A stretch of 64,000 nt of DNA from Flavobacterium sp. N2270 (GTDB taxonomy: Bacteria; Bacteroidota; Bacteroidia; Flavobacteriales; Flavobacteriaceae): the NCBI RefSeq assembly GCF_025947225.1, contig NZ_CP110005.1, positions 2,046,001 to 2,110,000 of the forward strand. The letters run 5' to 3'. Position 1 is the first letter of the stretch. Every line of letters begins with the position of its first letter. The notes beneath the pieces were generated by a model. The model was not told where the DNA came from and made no database searches. It was given only the letters and a program-made list of their open reading frames with translations. Below are positions 17,513 to 25,427 of the stretch, piece by piece. Both the position numbers and the translations under genes were made by a program.

Positions 17513-18181
17513 ATGATTATGAACATACATCCATCTTGGCAAAATGCCCTTTCAAAAGAGTTAGAGAAACCTTATTTTCTTCAATTAATGGAATATGTTG
17601 ATGATGAGTACGAAAAAAATATTTGTTTTCCACCAAAAGAACTGATTTTTAATGCTTTTAATTTATGCTCTTTTGATGATTTGAAAGTTGTAATTATTGG
17701 TCAAGATCCTTATCATGGAACTGGCGAGGCAAATGGATTGTGCTTTTCGGTGAATGATAATGTGAAAATTCCACCTTCTTTAAGAAATATTTTTGCTGAA
17801 ATTAATTCAGATTTAGAACGTATTATGTTGCCAACATCGGGTAATTTAGAACATTGGGCAAAGCAAGGTGTGTTGTTACTAAATGCTACTTTAACGGTAA
17901 GGAAAGATGAAGCAAACAGTCATAAACATTTAGATTGGCAAAAATTTACAGATGCTGTGATTCAAACCATTTCAAATGAAAAAGAACATGTTGTTTTTTT
18001 ACTTTGGGGAAGTTTTGCTCAAAAGAAAATAAAGTTCATTGATGAAAATAAACACTTTGTTTTACAATCTGGCCACCCATCTCCTTTAAGTGCAAACCGA
18101 GGTTTTTGGTTTGGAAATAAACATTTCAGCAAATCGAATGATTTTTTAATAAAAAATAAAAAGACACCAATAACATGGTAA
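17513..18181 (+). CDS. ung: Uracil-DNA glycosylase, family 1
   Basis: This 222-residue enzyme removes uracil from DNA. The catalytic motif GQDPYHG (residues 63-69, with the water-activating Asp) and the DNA-intercalation motif HPSPLS (188-193) are both present, with LLLNATLTVR and FLLWGSFAQ between them. The length is that of typical bacterial Ung. The protein starts MIMNIHPSWQ, and the ATG at 17519 is an equally good start. It is divergent from the MutS2-like gene across a short gap. Confidence 0.95.
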   Translation: MIMNIHPSWQNALSKELEKPYFLQLMEYVDDEYEKNICFPPKELIFNAFNLCSFDDLKVVIIGQDPYHGTGEANGLCFSVNDNVKIPPSLRNIFAEINSDLERIMLPTSGNLEHWAKQGVLLLNATLTVRKDEANSHKHLDWQKFTDAVIQTISNEKEHVVFLLWGSFAQKKIKFIDENKHFVLQSGHPSPLSANRGFWFGNKHFSKSNDFLIKNKKTPITW

Positions 18182-18823
18182 TTATAAATTTTTAGCCATT
18201 TGATTTATGAATTTTAATTGGCTTTCAATTTGTTTTTCTTCATTTTGCTTTTTTAAATCTTCTATACTATTAAAAAAATCAGAATTTAGACTTAAAAAAT
18301 CAATATTAAAGTGGCTGTCTTCTGTAATAAGTAGCTTATTGTTATTATTGTCTGATATTATATTCATTTTATAATTAAATTTCTTTCCTTCCAAATATTT
18401 TCCTTCTAGAACATTTATGATTGATTTTTTTTGTTTATCAGATATATATGAAAAAATATATTTTATGTAGAATAATTCGTTTTTGTAAAAATGAAATTCA
18501 CATTTAACTCTTTCGTTCGCAAATTTTAATCTGTAGAATAAAATAGACATTTCGTTAATAACATGATTTTCAATTATATAGATAGGTTCTCCGTATATTT
18601 TTTTAGTTTGTGAAATTGTGTATTTAAATGTAACCGTTGAATCTTCAAGGATATTTTTATTTGTATTTTGGTTATATACTGCTAGCGATGTTGCATTTAA
18701 CAATTTAACATAGGTAGCAATGTTTGTAGTATATTTATCAATTAATTGTCTGTAATAATACCTTGAAAAGTAATATTCTTTTTGTTTAAAAAAAAGTTTT
18801 TTTACTCGTTTTGTTAAATTCAT
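18182..18823 (-). CDS. Protein of unknown function
   Basis: A 213-residue protein, rich in Lys, Tyr, Asn and Ile, with no signal peptide, membrane segment or motif that I can assign. The N terminus is basic (MNLTKRVKKLFFKQKEYYFSR). The middle looks beta-rich (VTFKYTISQTKKIYGEPIYIIENHVI) and the C terminus is a charged helix (SIEDLKKQNEEKQIESQLKF). It ends directly against the ung stop codon, tail to tail. About 117 bases upstream, towards the transglutaminase gene, are AT-rich with nothing further that I can assign. Confidence 0.6.
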   Translation of the reverse strand: MNLTKRVKKLFFKQKEYYFSRYYYRQLIDKYTTNIATYVKLLNATSLAVYNQNTNKNILEDSTVTFKYTISQTKKIYGEPIYIIENHVINEMSILFYRLKFANERVKCEFHFYKNELFYIKYIFSYISDKQKKSIINVLEGKYLEGKKFNYKMNIISDNNNNKLLITEDSHFNIDFLSLNSDFFNSIEDLKKQNEEKQIESQLKFINQMAKNL

Positions 18824-18940
18824 TTAAGATTGAAGGTTATGCTTGTATTGATTAAGTACAATGTAAATTTGGATCAATTCAAAGGTATTTAAGAAATATA
18901 GTTATTACATATAGTAATTCTATAATTTTTCTTAAAAAAG

Positions 18941-19873
18941 TTAATTGAAAGTAAGTTCTCCTAATATTTCTTCTTTCATGAATGGACCACCTGGAAATTT
19001 TGCAGTATAATCTAAGTTTAACCATATTTTTCCACGTTCATCGATATGGTAATGAATTTCTTTATTTTTACTTTCTTCAACAAATAAAACTTCTTTAATT
19101 AGGTAAACTGCAGTTTCTAAATCGTTTTTATCGCCAATAAGCATTTCAGGATACATGTGTCCACCTGTGTGGATTATTCTTGGGGTTCCACCAATAGCTT
19201 TTATACAAGCTGACATTAGTATAGCATGATCATCACAATCGCCTGAAAAATGTTGAATACTTTCAGATGCAGCGGCTATGTACTCTTGACCTTTTGGATC
19301 ATTTACATAATTCCAGCGTTGTTTTATTTCTTTAAAAACAGCAAAACACTGAATTAGCTTTCTGTCTTTTGCATGGCCTTTGATGTCTTTAAAGTGTTTT
19401 GTGGTTGCATATAATGCAAAATTTCGAACTTTTGGATTGGTAAAATTTACGGCATCAATAATTTTTGATTTATTAGGGAATGGCAATAATTTAGAAATAA
19501 TTAAATCTTGTGGATGTGGATCTTCTTGCATTGAATATATCATGGAACGATAATCTTCAAAAACGCGTTGAAAGCCATATTCTCCAAATAATGTTCCGTA
19601 AATAAGTGTAATTATATAGAAAAATATACAAATTACAATTATTGTTTTTAATGTTCTTAAAATGAGTTGAATAAGAATTAATATTCCTATAAAAATAAAA
19701 ATTCGATCTAAGTTTATTGGCCAATTAAATTCAATAATATTATGATGAACAATTAAAAAAGTAGGTATTGCAATAAGAATGTTTAATAAAAAAATTACAA
19801 TACTATCCCATGGCTTTGGCAAAGAAAGCTTTTCCTTAAGTTTTGTAAAAGAAATGGGATCAATTTTAACCAT
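18941..19873 (-). CDS. Membrane protein with cytosolic or periplasmic transglutaminase-like domain
   Basis: A 310-residue protein. About three hydrophobic helices lie between residues 22 and 97. The C-terminal half is a transglutaminase/papain-like domain: FSGDCDDHAILMSACIKAIG holds the catalytic Cys213, HTGGHMYPEM the candidate His235 or His239, and WLNLDYT the Asp288. Such domains in bacteria act as peptidases or amidases or in peptide modification; the substrate is unknown. The gene begins 27 bases after the stop of the minus-strand gene at 19901 and may form an operon with it. Confidence 0.78.
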   Translation of the reverse strand: MVKIDPISFTKLKEKLSLPKPWDSIVIFLLNILIAIPTFLIVHHNIIEFNWPINLDRIFIFIGILILIQLILRTLKTIIVICIFFYIITLIYGTLFGEYGFQRVFEDYRSMIYSMQEDPHPQDLIISKLLPFPNKSKIIDAVNFTNPKVRNFALYATTKHFKDIKGHAKDRKLIQCFAVFKEIKQRWNYVNDPKGQEYIAAASESIQHFSGDCDDHAILMSACIKAIGGTPRIIHTGGHMYPEMLIGDKNDLETAVYLIKEVLFVEESKNKEIHYHIDERGKIWLNLDYTAKFPGGPFMKEEILGELTFN

Positions 19874-19900
19874 TGTGTTTAAAACGATAAAAATAAGTAA

Positions 19901-20746
19901 TTATTTAGCTATAGTTTCAAACGGAACTCTTTTTTCAATAATATTTAACGTATATAATTGTTCTTGTACTTTATTAAGTGTTTTTTTATCGATTTGTTTT
20001 TGTGACCAATGGGTTAAAGACAACCATTCTTGTATATCTTCAATTTTCTGATTGTATTTTGAAGCTAACATTCTATCGATACTTGGAATCATTTTAAATT
20101 CTGAAGTTGTAGTATTTATAATTTCTAATATTTGTTCAATTACATGAGGTTTTTCTTCTAAAATTTCATTTCGTACAGCAATTACAAAACAAGGCCATGG
20201 AGTAGGACAGTCAGCAATTTTTCTAAATGTTCCATTATCTACTAAAGGTTTAGTCATAAAACGTTCCCACATGAAATAATCTGCTTTTTCATTAGTTAAA
20301 GCTTCAACAGCGCCGTCTATAGTATTTACAACTTCAAATTGAAGATTATTAGTATCCCAATTATTGTTTTGTGCGTTTACATAACTCATTAAATGTGAGC
20401 CGGATCCAAAACGAGAAATAGCTGCTTTTGTGTTTTCTAGATCAGAAATTTTTTCAAATTTTGAATTAGCTGCAACATGAATTCCCCAAATAAGTGGACT
20501 TTTTACATAAACCTGAACAATTTTTGTCTCATTTCCAGCAATAATATCTTTTACAATTCCTTCAGTTAGAATTACTGCAATGTCTGTTTCTTTATCGCGA
20601 AGCATTTGGCACATTTTGCCTGTTCCTTCAGGGACATCTATCCATTGTAAATCAATTCCAACTTCTTCAAAATCACCATCAACTATGCACATTTGCCAAG
20701 GCAAATTGAAATGTTCTGGTACGCCTGCTATTTTTATTGTTTTCAT
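19901..20746 (-). CDS. Periplasmic-binding-protein-like protein without signal peptide
   Basis: The 281-residue protein has the fold pattern of NMT1/THI5-type substrate-binding proteins: IKIAGVPEHFNLPWQMCIVDGDFEEVGID, then DIAVILTEGIVKDI and the hinge IHVAANSKFEKISDLENTKAAISRFGSGSH. It has no signal peptide, so it is probably cytosolic, unlike a normal ABC-transporter binding protein, and no transporter genes lie nearby. Homologues are found alone in flavobacteria. It could be an enzyme or sensor with this fold. The upstream spacer holds a GC-richer intergenic repeat at 20746-20778. Confidence 0.7.
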   Translation of the reverse strand: MKTIKIAGVPEHFNLPWQMCIVDGDFEEVGIDLQWIDVPEGTGKMCQMLRDKETDIAVILTEGIVKDIIAGNETKIVQVYVKSPLIWGIHVAANSKFEKISDLENTKAAISRFGSGSHLMSYVNAQNNNWDTNNLQFEVVNTIDGAVEALTNEKADYFMWERFMTKPLVDNGTFRKIADCPTPWPCFVIAVRNEILEEKPHVIEQILEIINTTTSEFKMIPSIDRMLASKYNQKIEDIQEWLSLTHWSQKQIDKKTLNKVQEQLYTLNIIEKRVPFETIAK

Positions 20747-20778
20747 GTCATTGAGAGGAACGAGGGATTCTCATTCCG
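20746..20778. repeat. Flavobacterial intergenic repeat fragment
   Basis: This GC-richer 33-base stretch (TGTCATTGAGAGGAACGAGG...) resembles the short repeats that recur between flavobacterial genes. It lies just upstream of the 19901 gene and shares its style with the elements at 38112 and 40869. Confidence 0.5.
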
Positions 20779-20800
20779 ATTTTTATTACTAATTACTTTT

Positions 20801-21340
20801 TTATAATGACTTAATAGGATTCACCATTTGCCACCATTTCCATGACGCTCCGTGTTGATCTAAATAATCTTCTATGAATTTCATACCACATTTATTCAAA
20901 ACATGATTAGAAGCACCGTTTTCGGCATGAGTATAAGCATTCATTACATCAATATTCATTTCATTAAAACCATGATCTAACCACGCATTTGTTGCTTCTG
21001 TAGCAAATCCTTTATTCCAAAATTTTTCGTTTAAACGATAACCGTAATCATAGAAATTTGTATTTCCATTTTCTACGTGGTCATCGATATATTTAATTCC
21101 TGTCCAACCAATTAACTCACCAGTTTCTTTAATTATTGTTGAGAAGCGTCCAATTTTATTTCTTTGATACTGTTTACGAACCATATCAATGTAAGAATGA
21201 ATCTCATCAATAGTTGTAAACGGTTTTTGCCAAAGATAAATATGAACATTTGGGTTAGAATCCATATCAAATAAAGCTTCTGCATCTTCATGACGCATTT
21301 CTCGCATTATAAGTCTTTCAGTTTCAAGAATTAAATTCAT
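20801..21340 (-). CDS. GNAT-family N-acetyltransferase, RimJ-like
   Basis: A 179-residue protein opening with ETERLIMREMRHEDAEALF, the usual start of RimJ/RimL-like acetyltransferases. The acetyl-CoA region is in GYRLNEKFWNKGFATEATNAW, and VLNKCGMKFIED matches the conserved C-terminal helix-strand (NxxSxxVLxKxGF). It could acetylate a protein N terminus or a small amine; the substrate is not predictable. Its start abuts the stop of the VOC gene, so these genes are tightly packed in one operon. Confidence 0.85.
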   Translation of the reverse strand: MNLILETERLIMREMRHEDAEALFDMDSNPNVHIYLWQKPFTTIDEIHSYIDMVRKQYQRNKIGRFSTIIKETGELIGWTGIKYIDDHVENGNTNFYDYGYRLNEKFWNKGFATEATNAWLDHGFNEMNIDVMNAYTHAENGASNHVLNKCGMKFIEDYLDQHGASWKWWQMVNPIKSL

Positions 21341-21718
21341 TTATCTGCATTTTAAATTTGAAATTATAATTCGATACCCATCTGGATCTAAAATCATTTT
21401 TCCGTTTTCATTCCAATAAGGATTTTTCGCTTTAATGAAAGAAATATTATGTTTTTGAACAGTATCAAGTAATTGATTGTATTCGTTTATTTTTTCAGGA
21501 TAAAATACAATAATATCATCTTCATTATAATTAAACTCAACAACTTCATTTGATGTTGTAAACTCTAAATGCCAATCTGTATTAGGTTTTCCTATGAAAA
21601 ATCCATCATATAAATTGTGGTTTTCAAAACTACCTAAGACTTCAAAACCTAAAACTTTAGTGTAAAAGGTTTTTATTTTTTCTAAATCATTTGTATGTCT
21701 GGCAATTCTAAATTTCAT
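21341..21718 (-). CDS. VOC-fold (glyoxalase-like) protein
   Basis: A 125-residue single-domain protein with the vicinal oxygen chelate pattern: FRIARHTNDLEKIKTFYTKVLGFEVLGSF at the start and MILDPDGYRIIISNLKCR at the end. The first metal histidine would be His8, and the second metal site lies in WHLEFTT. Substrate cannot be predicted. Its gene is packed between the GNAT and DUF1003 genes with no intergenic bases. Confidence 0.83.
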   Translation of the reverse strand: MKFRIARHTNDLEKIKTFYTKVLGFEVLGSFENHNLYDGFFIGKPNTDWHLEFTTSNEVVEFNYNEDDIIVFYPEKINEYNQLLDTVQKHNISFIKAKNPYWNENGKMILDPDGYRIIISNLKCR

Positions 21719-22258
21719 TTATTTTGAATCTAATTTTTTTTGCAATTTTTTCAACATTTCAAGTTGTTCAGCTTGACTTTTTATTAGCATTTGAATTTGT
21801 TCTTCTAGTAATAAATCAACTTTTTGATGTAAACTTCTTAATTCTAATTCAGCTTTCAGATTAATTAAATAATCATTTTCGCTTCGTTTCCTGTCTTTTT
21901 CTTCCTGACGGTTTTGGCTCATCATAATAATTGGAGCCTGAAGTGCAGCAATACAAGATAAAATCAAATTCATTAAAATGAAAGGATAAGGGTCAAATCG
22001 TAAAGATAGTATAGCAACAGTATTGAATAGAATCCATATAAATAAAATAATTGCAAATAATATTATAAATTTCCAACTTCCTCCAAAACTAGCTACTTTG
22101 TCTGAAATTTTTTGACCTTTTGTTATTACTTCTTCTGGTTGATGTAATAAATTATCAACCATTAGTTTCTCTTCTTCAAACGTTTGTTTTACAATGTTTT
22201 GAAGTTTTAACAATTGCTCTTTTTCAGAGTTTAGTAAATTTTTTGAGGATTTATCCAT
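21719..22258 (-). CDS. DUF1003 membrane protein
   Basis: A 179-residue protein with two membrane helices (FIILFAIILFIWILFNTVA and FILMNLILSCIAALQAPII) joined by the family motif RFDPYPF. MMSQNRQEEKDRKRSENDYLINLKAELEL follows, also a DUF1003 signature. A charged coiled-coil tail ends the protein. The N-terminal 50 residues are also helical and charged. Function is not established. It is the first gene of a three-gene run with the VOC and GNAT genes. Confidence 0.85.
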   Translation of the reverse strand: MDKSSKNLLNSEKEQLLKLQNIVKQTFEEEKLMVDNLLHQPEEVITKGQKISDKVASFGGSWKFIILFAIILFIWILFNTVAILSLRFDPYPFILMNLILSCIAALQAPIIMMSQNRQEEKDRKRSENDYLINLKAELELRSLHQKVDLLLEEQIQMLIKSQAEQLEMLKKLQKKLDSK

Positions 22259-22338
22259 TGCTATTTTATTTAGAAAACAGATTAATGAAATTGGAGATTT
22301 TAAAATTATATCAGTTTCTTAGATCTAAATTTTTACTT

Positions 22339-23205
22339 TTATTCAGCTAATTTATCTAAAGCATAAGCAATTAATTCATCAACAGCTTTGTATGGATCAG
22401 CGCTAAAATTTCCTGTTGCTCTGTTAGCAATAATGGCATTTAAAGATAAACATTCGTGACCTAGTAATTTTCCTAAACCATAAATGGCTCCAGTTTCCAT
22501 TTCTAAATTGGTCATTTTTGTACCTTTATAGTTAAAACTGTCCATTTTTCTATTTAAATCATTGTCTTGAATTTCTAAACGCAATACTCTTCCTTGTGGT
22601 CCATAAAAACCTCCAGCGGTTCCTGTAAAACCTTTGTAAATTTTATCGCTTTCAAATATTTTTTCTAACTTTTCACTTCCTTTAATTACATAAGGACGTC
22701 CTTTTCTTAAATCCCAATTGGTTTGATTAATGAATGCATCTTCAATTTCAATTTCAGAAATATCATCAATTAAATAGGAGCGAAGCATGTTATCTAAACC
22801 TAATCCGTATTGACTCATTACAAAGCTATCGCAAGGAATATCTGCTTGCAAAGAACCTGAAGTACCTATACGAACAATGTTTAACGATGTTAAGTTTTGC
22901 TTTGGTTTACGCGTCTCTAAGTCGATATTAACTAAAGCATCTAATTCGTTCATTACTATATCAATATTGTCTGGACCAATTCCGGTTGACATGACTGACA
23001 TCCTTTTGCCTTTATAAATTCCTGTTTGAGTTTTGAATTCTCTTTTTTGAGTAGAAAATTCAATAGAATCAAAATGTTTAGTTATTTTTTCTACACGATT
23101 TTGATCTCCTACAAAGATAATATCATGTGCAATGTTTTCTGGTTTTAAATTCAAATGGTAAACACTTCCATCTGGATTTAATATTAATTCTGATGATTTA
23201 ATCAT
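22339..23205 (-). CDS. Nucleoside phosphorylase, uridine phosphorylase-like
   Basis: A 288-residue PNP_UDP_1-family enzyme that cleaves a nucleoside to base and pentose-1-phosphate. It shows IFVGDQNRVEKI at the phosphate site, MSTGIGPDNIDIVMNEL, IGTSGSLQADI (phosphate-binding SGS) and NLEMETGAIYGLG (ribose-binding glutamates). The specificity is not certain, but the EMET motif is as in uridine phosphorylases. It is cytosolic. It begins 21 bases after the SUI1-family gene's stop. Confidence 0.87.
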   Translation of the reverse strand: MIKSSELILNPDGSVYHLNLKPENIAHDIIFVGDQNRVEKITKHFDSIEFSTQKREFKTQTGIYKGKRMSVMSTGIGPDNIDIVMNELDALVNIDLETRKPKQNLTSLNIVRIGTSGSLQADIPCDSFVMSQYGLGLDNMLRSYLIDDISEIEIEDAFINQTNWDLRKGRPYVIKGSEKLEKIFESDKIYKGFTGTAGGFYGPQGRVLRLEIQDNDLNRKMDSFNYKGTKMTNLEMETGAIYGLGKLLGHECLSLNAIIANRATGNFSADPYKAVDELIAYALDKLAE

Positions 23206-23226
23206 TTTTATTTATTTTAATTATTC

Positions 23227-23559
23227 TTATCCTCCAACACGCTTGGTTTTAAAACCTTTATCTTGAAGAATTTTCATTATTTTATCTCTATAATCACCTT
23301 GAATGATGATTTCACCTTCTTTAAAGCTTCCGCCAACAGCTAATTTGCTTTTAATTTCTTTTGCTAAAAGTTTAAAATCTTCATCTTCTCCTTCGTAACC
23401 AGAAATTATAGTGGTTGGTTTTCCTTTTCTCTTTTCGTATTTACAAATCATAGGTTCTTTTTGAACGAATAATTCGTGTTCAGAATCGACAACAACTTCA
23501 GGTTCGTTTGAAGGTTCATGATCTGGAAATAGTTTTTTTAATTGTTCGCTTAAGTCCAT
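23227..23559 (-). CDS. SUI1/YciH-family translation factor
   Basis: A 110-residue protein with a SUI1 (eIF1-like) C-terminal domain: YEKRKGKPTTIISGYEG, LAKEIKSKLAVGGSFKEGEIIIQGDYRDKIMKIL. The N-terminal 35 residues form an acidic linker. Bacterial YciH proteins may affect start-codon selection. It sits directly after a repeat-rich spacer at 23560-23704. Confidence 0.9.
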   Translation of the reverse strand: MDLSEQLKKLFPDHEPSNEPEVVVDSEHELFVQKEPMICKYEKRKGKPTTIISGYEGEDEDFKLLAKEIKSKLAVGGSFKEGEIIIQGDYRDKIMKILQDKGFKTKRVGG

Positions 23560-23704
23560 TTTTTTTTGAACGCGGATTTAACAGATTCGCTTACGCGAAA
23601 CGCTGATTAATACTGATTTTTTTATACTGTTTTCAAATATTTTCTTTAATGTAAAATGCTATTTGAACGCTGATTACACGGATTTGCAAATGCGAATCGC
23701 TTGT
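23560..23704. repeat. Repeat-rich spacer next to the GxxExxY gene
   Basis: Two related GC-richer elements lie here. One begins GAACGCGGATTTAACAGATT at 23569 and has the short inverted repeat TTCGC/GCGAA; the other begins GAACGCTGATTACACGGATT near 23663. A third relative, in reverse orientation, lies at 24115-24170 on the other side of the gene. Elements of this kind are often seen around GxxExxY genes. Confidence 0.6.
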
Positions 23705-24100
23705 TTACAGATTTTTTCTTTGTTTTCTTTTATTTTCAAATATTTTTCTTCTGAATTCAGGCTTTTTTCCAAAATTCAATAACAAACCTACTTCACAGTC
23801 TGTACCTCTCAAATAGTTGAGAAGTTGATTTTCGAATGCTTCTACTATACATTCGGCTGCTTTTAATTCTAGTATTACGGTATTGTTTACAATAATATCT
23901 GCATAATAATCTCCTACGTTTTCCCCTTTATAATAAACTTTAATCTTTTCATTAGAAGTTACTTCTAATCCTTTATTCTTTAATTCAATGAGTAGAGCGT
24001 TTTGGTAAACTTTTTCAAGAAAACCATAGCCTAGTTCATTATAAACGTCGTAGAATGTTTTTAAAATAAACGATGTTAATTCGTTATGTAATAAGTGCAT
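23705..24100 (-). CDS. GxxExxY protein
   Basis: A 131-residue protein with the defining motif ELGYGFLEKVYQNAL (GxxExxY), then YADIIVNNTVILELKAAE, whose D...ExK arrangement resembles a PD-(D/E)xK nuclease core, and NYLRGTDCEVGLLLNFG. The family is widespread in Bacteroidota in many copies per genome and its function is not settled. The gene lies in a spacer of related repeats on both sides. Confidence 0.9.
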   Translation of the reverse strand: MHLLHNELTSFILKTFYDVYNELGYGFLEKVYQNALLIELKNKGLEVTSNEKIKVYYKGENVGDYYADIIVNNTVILELKAAECIVEAFENQLLNYLRGTDCEVGLLLNFGKKPEFRRKIFENKRKQRKNL

Positions 24101-24114
24101 ATAATAATTATTAA

Positions 24115-24170
24115 AATCTGTAAAATCTGCGTTTTACGAAGTAAATCCGTTTTATCCGCGTCCTATTTGG
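24115..24170. repeat. Repeat element 3' relative to the 23569/23663 copies
   Basis: AATCTGTAAAATCTGCGTTT and the following AATCCGTTTTATCCGCGTCC resemble the reverse complements of the elements upstream. This places the GxxExxY gene between inverted relatives. Confidence 0.5.
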
Positions 24171-24211
24171 CGTATATTTTTTGTTTAATCTGTGTTCAAC
24201 ACTAAAAAGCA

Positions 24212-24246
24212 AAAAGACATCAAGATAAACTCAATGTCTTTTCTTT
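24212..24246 (-). terminator. Terminator for the 24264 oxygenase gene
   Basis: Read on the minus strand, AAAAGACAT pairs with ATGTCTTTT across a loop of about 13 bases and the second arm runs into more T residues. It lies just after the stop of the oxygenase gene. Confidence 0.65.
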
Positions 24247-24263
24247 ATATTATAAAATTAAAA

Positions 24264-25217
24264 TTATTTTTTTATCAATCCTAATTCTACTAATCTTTCA
24301 TGTAAAAATTCTCCAGCAGTAATGTCTTCAAATCCTTTCGGATTATTTTCATCAATACATTCTGGCAAACAGTTTAACGACATATCGCTAACTGGATGCA
24401 TGAAAAACGGAATAGAAAAACGAGATGTTCCCCATAATTCCCTTGGTGGGTTAACCACTTGGTGAATCGTAGATTTTAATTTGTTGTTCGTATGTCTCGA
24501 TAACATATCACCAACATTAATCATCATTTCATCTGGTTCTGCAATAGCGTCAATCCAATCACCGTTATGGTTTTGTACCTGTAATCCTTTTCCTTGAGCA
24601 CCCATTAATAAAGTAATCAAGTTAATGTCTCCATGAGCAGCAGCTCTTACAGCTCCTTCTTTAGGTTCATCAGTGATAGGTGGGTAGTGAATAGGACGTA
24701 AAATACTATTTCCGTCTTTTATGTACTTATCAAAGTAAAATTCATCTAAACCAATATGAATGGCCAATGCTCTTAAAACATAAACACCAGTTTTTTCAAT
24801 CAATTGATACGCTTCTTTACCTACAGAATTGAATTTAGGTAATTCTTTAACTTCAACATTATCAGGATATTCTCCTGCATATTTTGAACCTTCAGAAACA
24901 TATTGTCCAAAGTGCCAAAACTCTTTTAAATCTCCCGCAGAACGACCTTTAGCATGTTCTTTTCCAAAAGAAACATAACCTCTTTGTCCGCCAATACCAG
25001 GAATTTCATACTTTTCTTTAGTTTCTAATGGTAAATTGAAGAAATTTCTAACTTCACTATACAAATCTTCAACTAATTTGTCATCTAAAAAATGACCTTT
25101 TAATGCTACGAAACCAATTTCTTCGTAGGCTTTTCCGATTTCATTTACAAATTTTTGTTTACGTGCCGGATCATCCGACAGGAAATCACGTAAGTCAACA
25201 CTAGGAATTTTTTGCAT
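24264..25217 (-). CDS. 2-oxoglutarate/Fe(II)-dependent oxygenase, isopenicillin N synthase family
   Basis: A 317-residue enzyme of the non-heme iron family. The N-terminal DIOX_N region is at about 1-110 (IGFVALKGHFL). The iron ligands are His195 and Asp197 in AAAHGDINLITLL and His252 in KSTIHQVVNPP, and the 2-oxoglutarate site is RFSIPFF with Arg266-x-Ser268. GLQVQNHNGDWIDA is typical. Bacterial homologues hydroxylate varied small molecules and no antibiotic function is implied. The gene is monocistronic on the minus strand. Confidence 0.87.
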   Translation of the reverse strand: MQKIPSVDLRDFLSDDPARKQKFVNEIGKAYEEIGFVALKGHFLDDKLVEDLYSEVRNFFNLPLETKEKYEIPGIGGQRGYVSFGKEHAKGRSAGDLKEFWHFGQYVSEGSKYAGEYPDNVEVKELPKFNSVGKEAYQLIEKTGVYVLRALAIHIGLDEFYFDKYIKDGNSILRPIHYPPITDEPKEGAVRAAAHGDINLITLLMGAQGKGLQVQNHNGDWIDAIAEPDEMMINVGDMLSRHTNNKLKSTIHQVVNPPRELWGTSRFSIPFFMHPVSDMSLNCLPECIDENNPKGFEDITAGEFLHERLVELGLIKK

Positions 25218-25267
25218 TATATTACATTTTGTTAATAACTTACAATAGGTTTAATACCTACTTAGAA

Positions 25268-25275
25268 CAAAAGTA
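25268..25275 (-). promoter_or_regulatory. -7 box for the 24264 oxygenase gene
   Basis: On the minus strand TACTTTTG (plus-strand CAAAAGTA) fits TAnnTTTG, 50 bases before the start codon. No clear -33 box is seen. Confidence 0.4.
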
Positions 25276-25375
25276 ATTAAATATTTTTAATTGAAAATAT
25301 GAAAGTTGTTAACATTATAAAAATCTAGTTTAAAGCTGTTTATATTTATTCATATTTTTTTTATAACAATACGCT

Positions 25376-25402
25376 TTGAAAATGTTATTTTTCATACATT
25401 TG
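25376..25402 (+). promoter_or_regulatory. Promoter for the E1 fusion gene
   Basis: TTG at 25376-25378 and TACATTTG at 25395-25402 are separated by 16 bases. This is slightly short but matches the flavobacterial TTG/TAnnTTTG plan, 25 bases before the ATG. Confidence 0.55.
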
Positions 25403-25427
25403 GTACCAAATTAAAAGCACTCATTTT

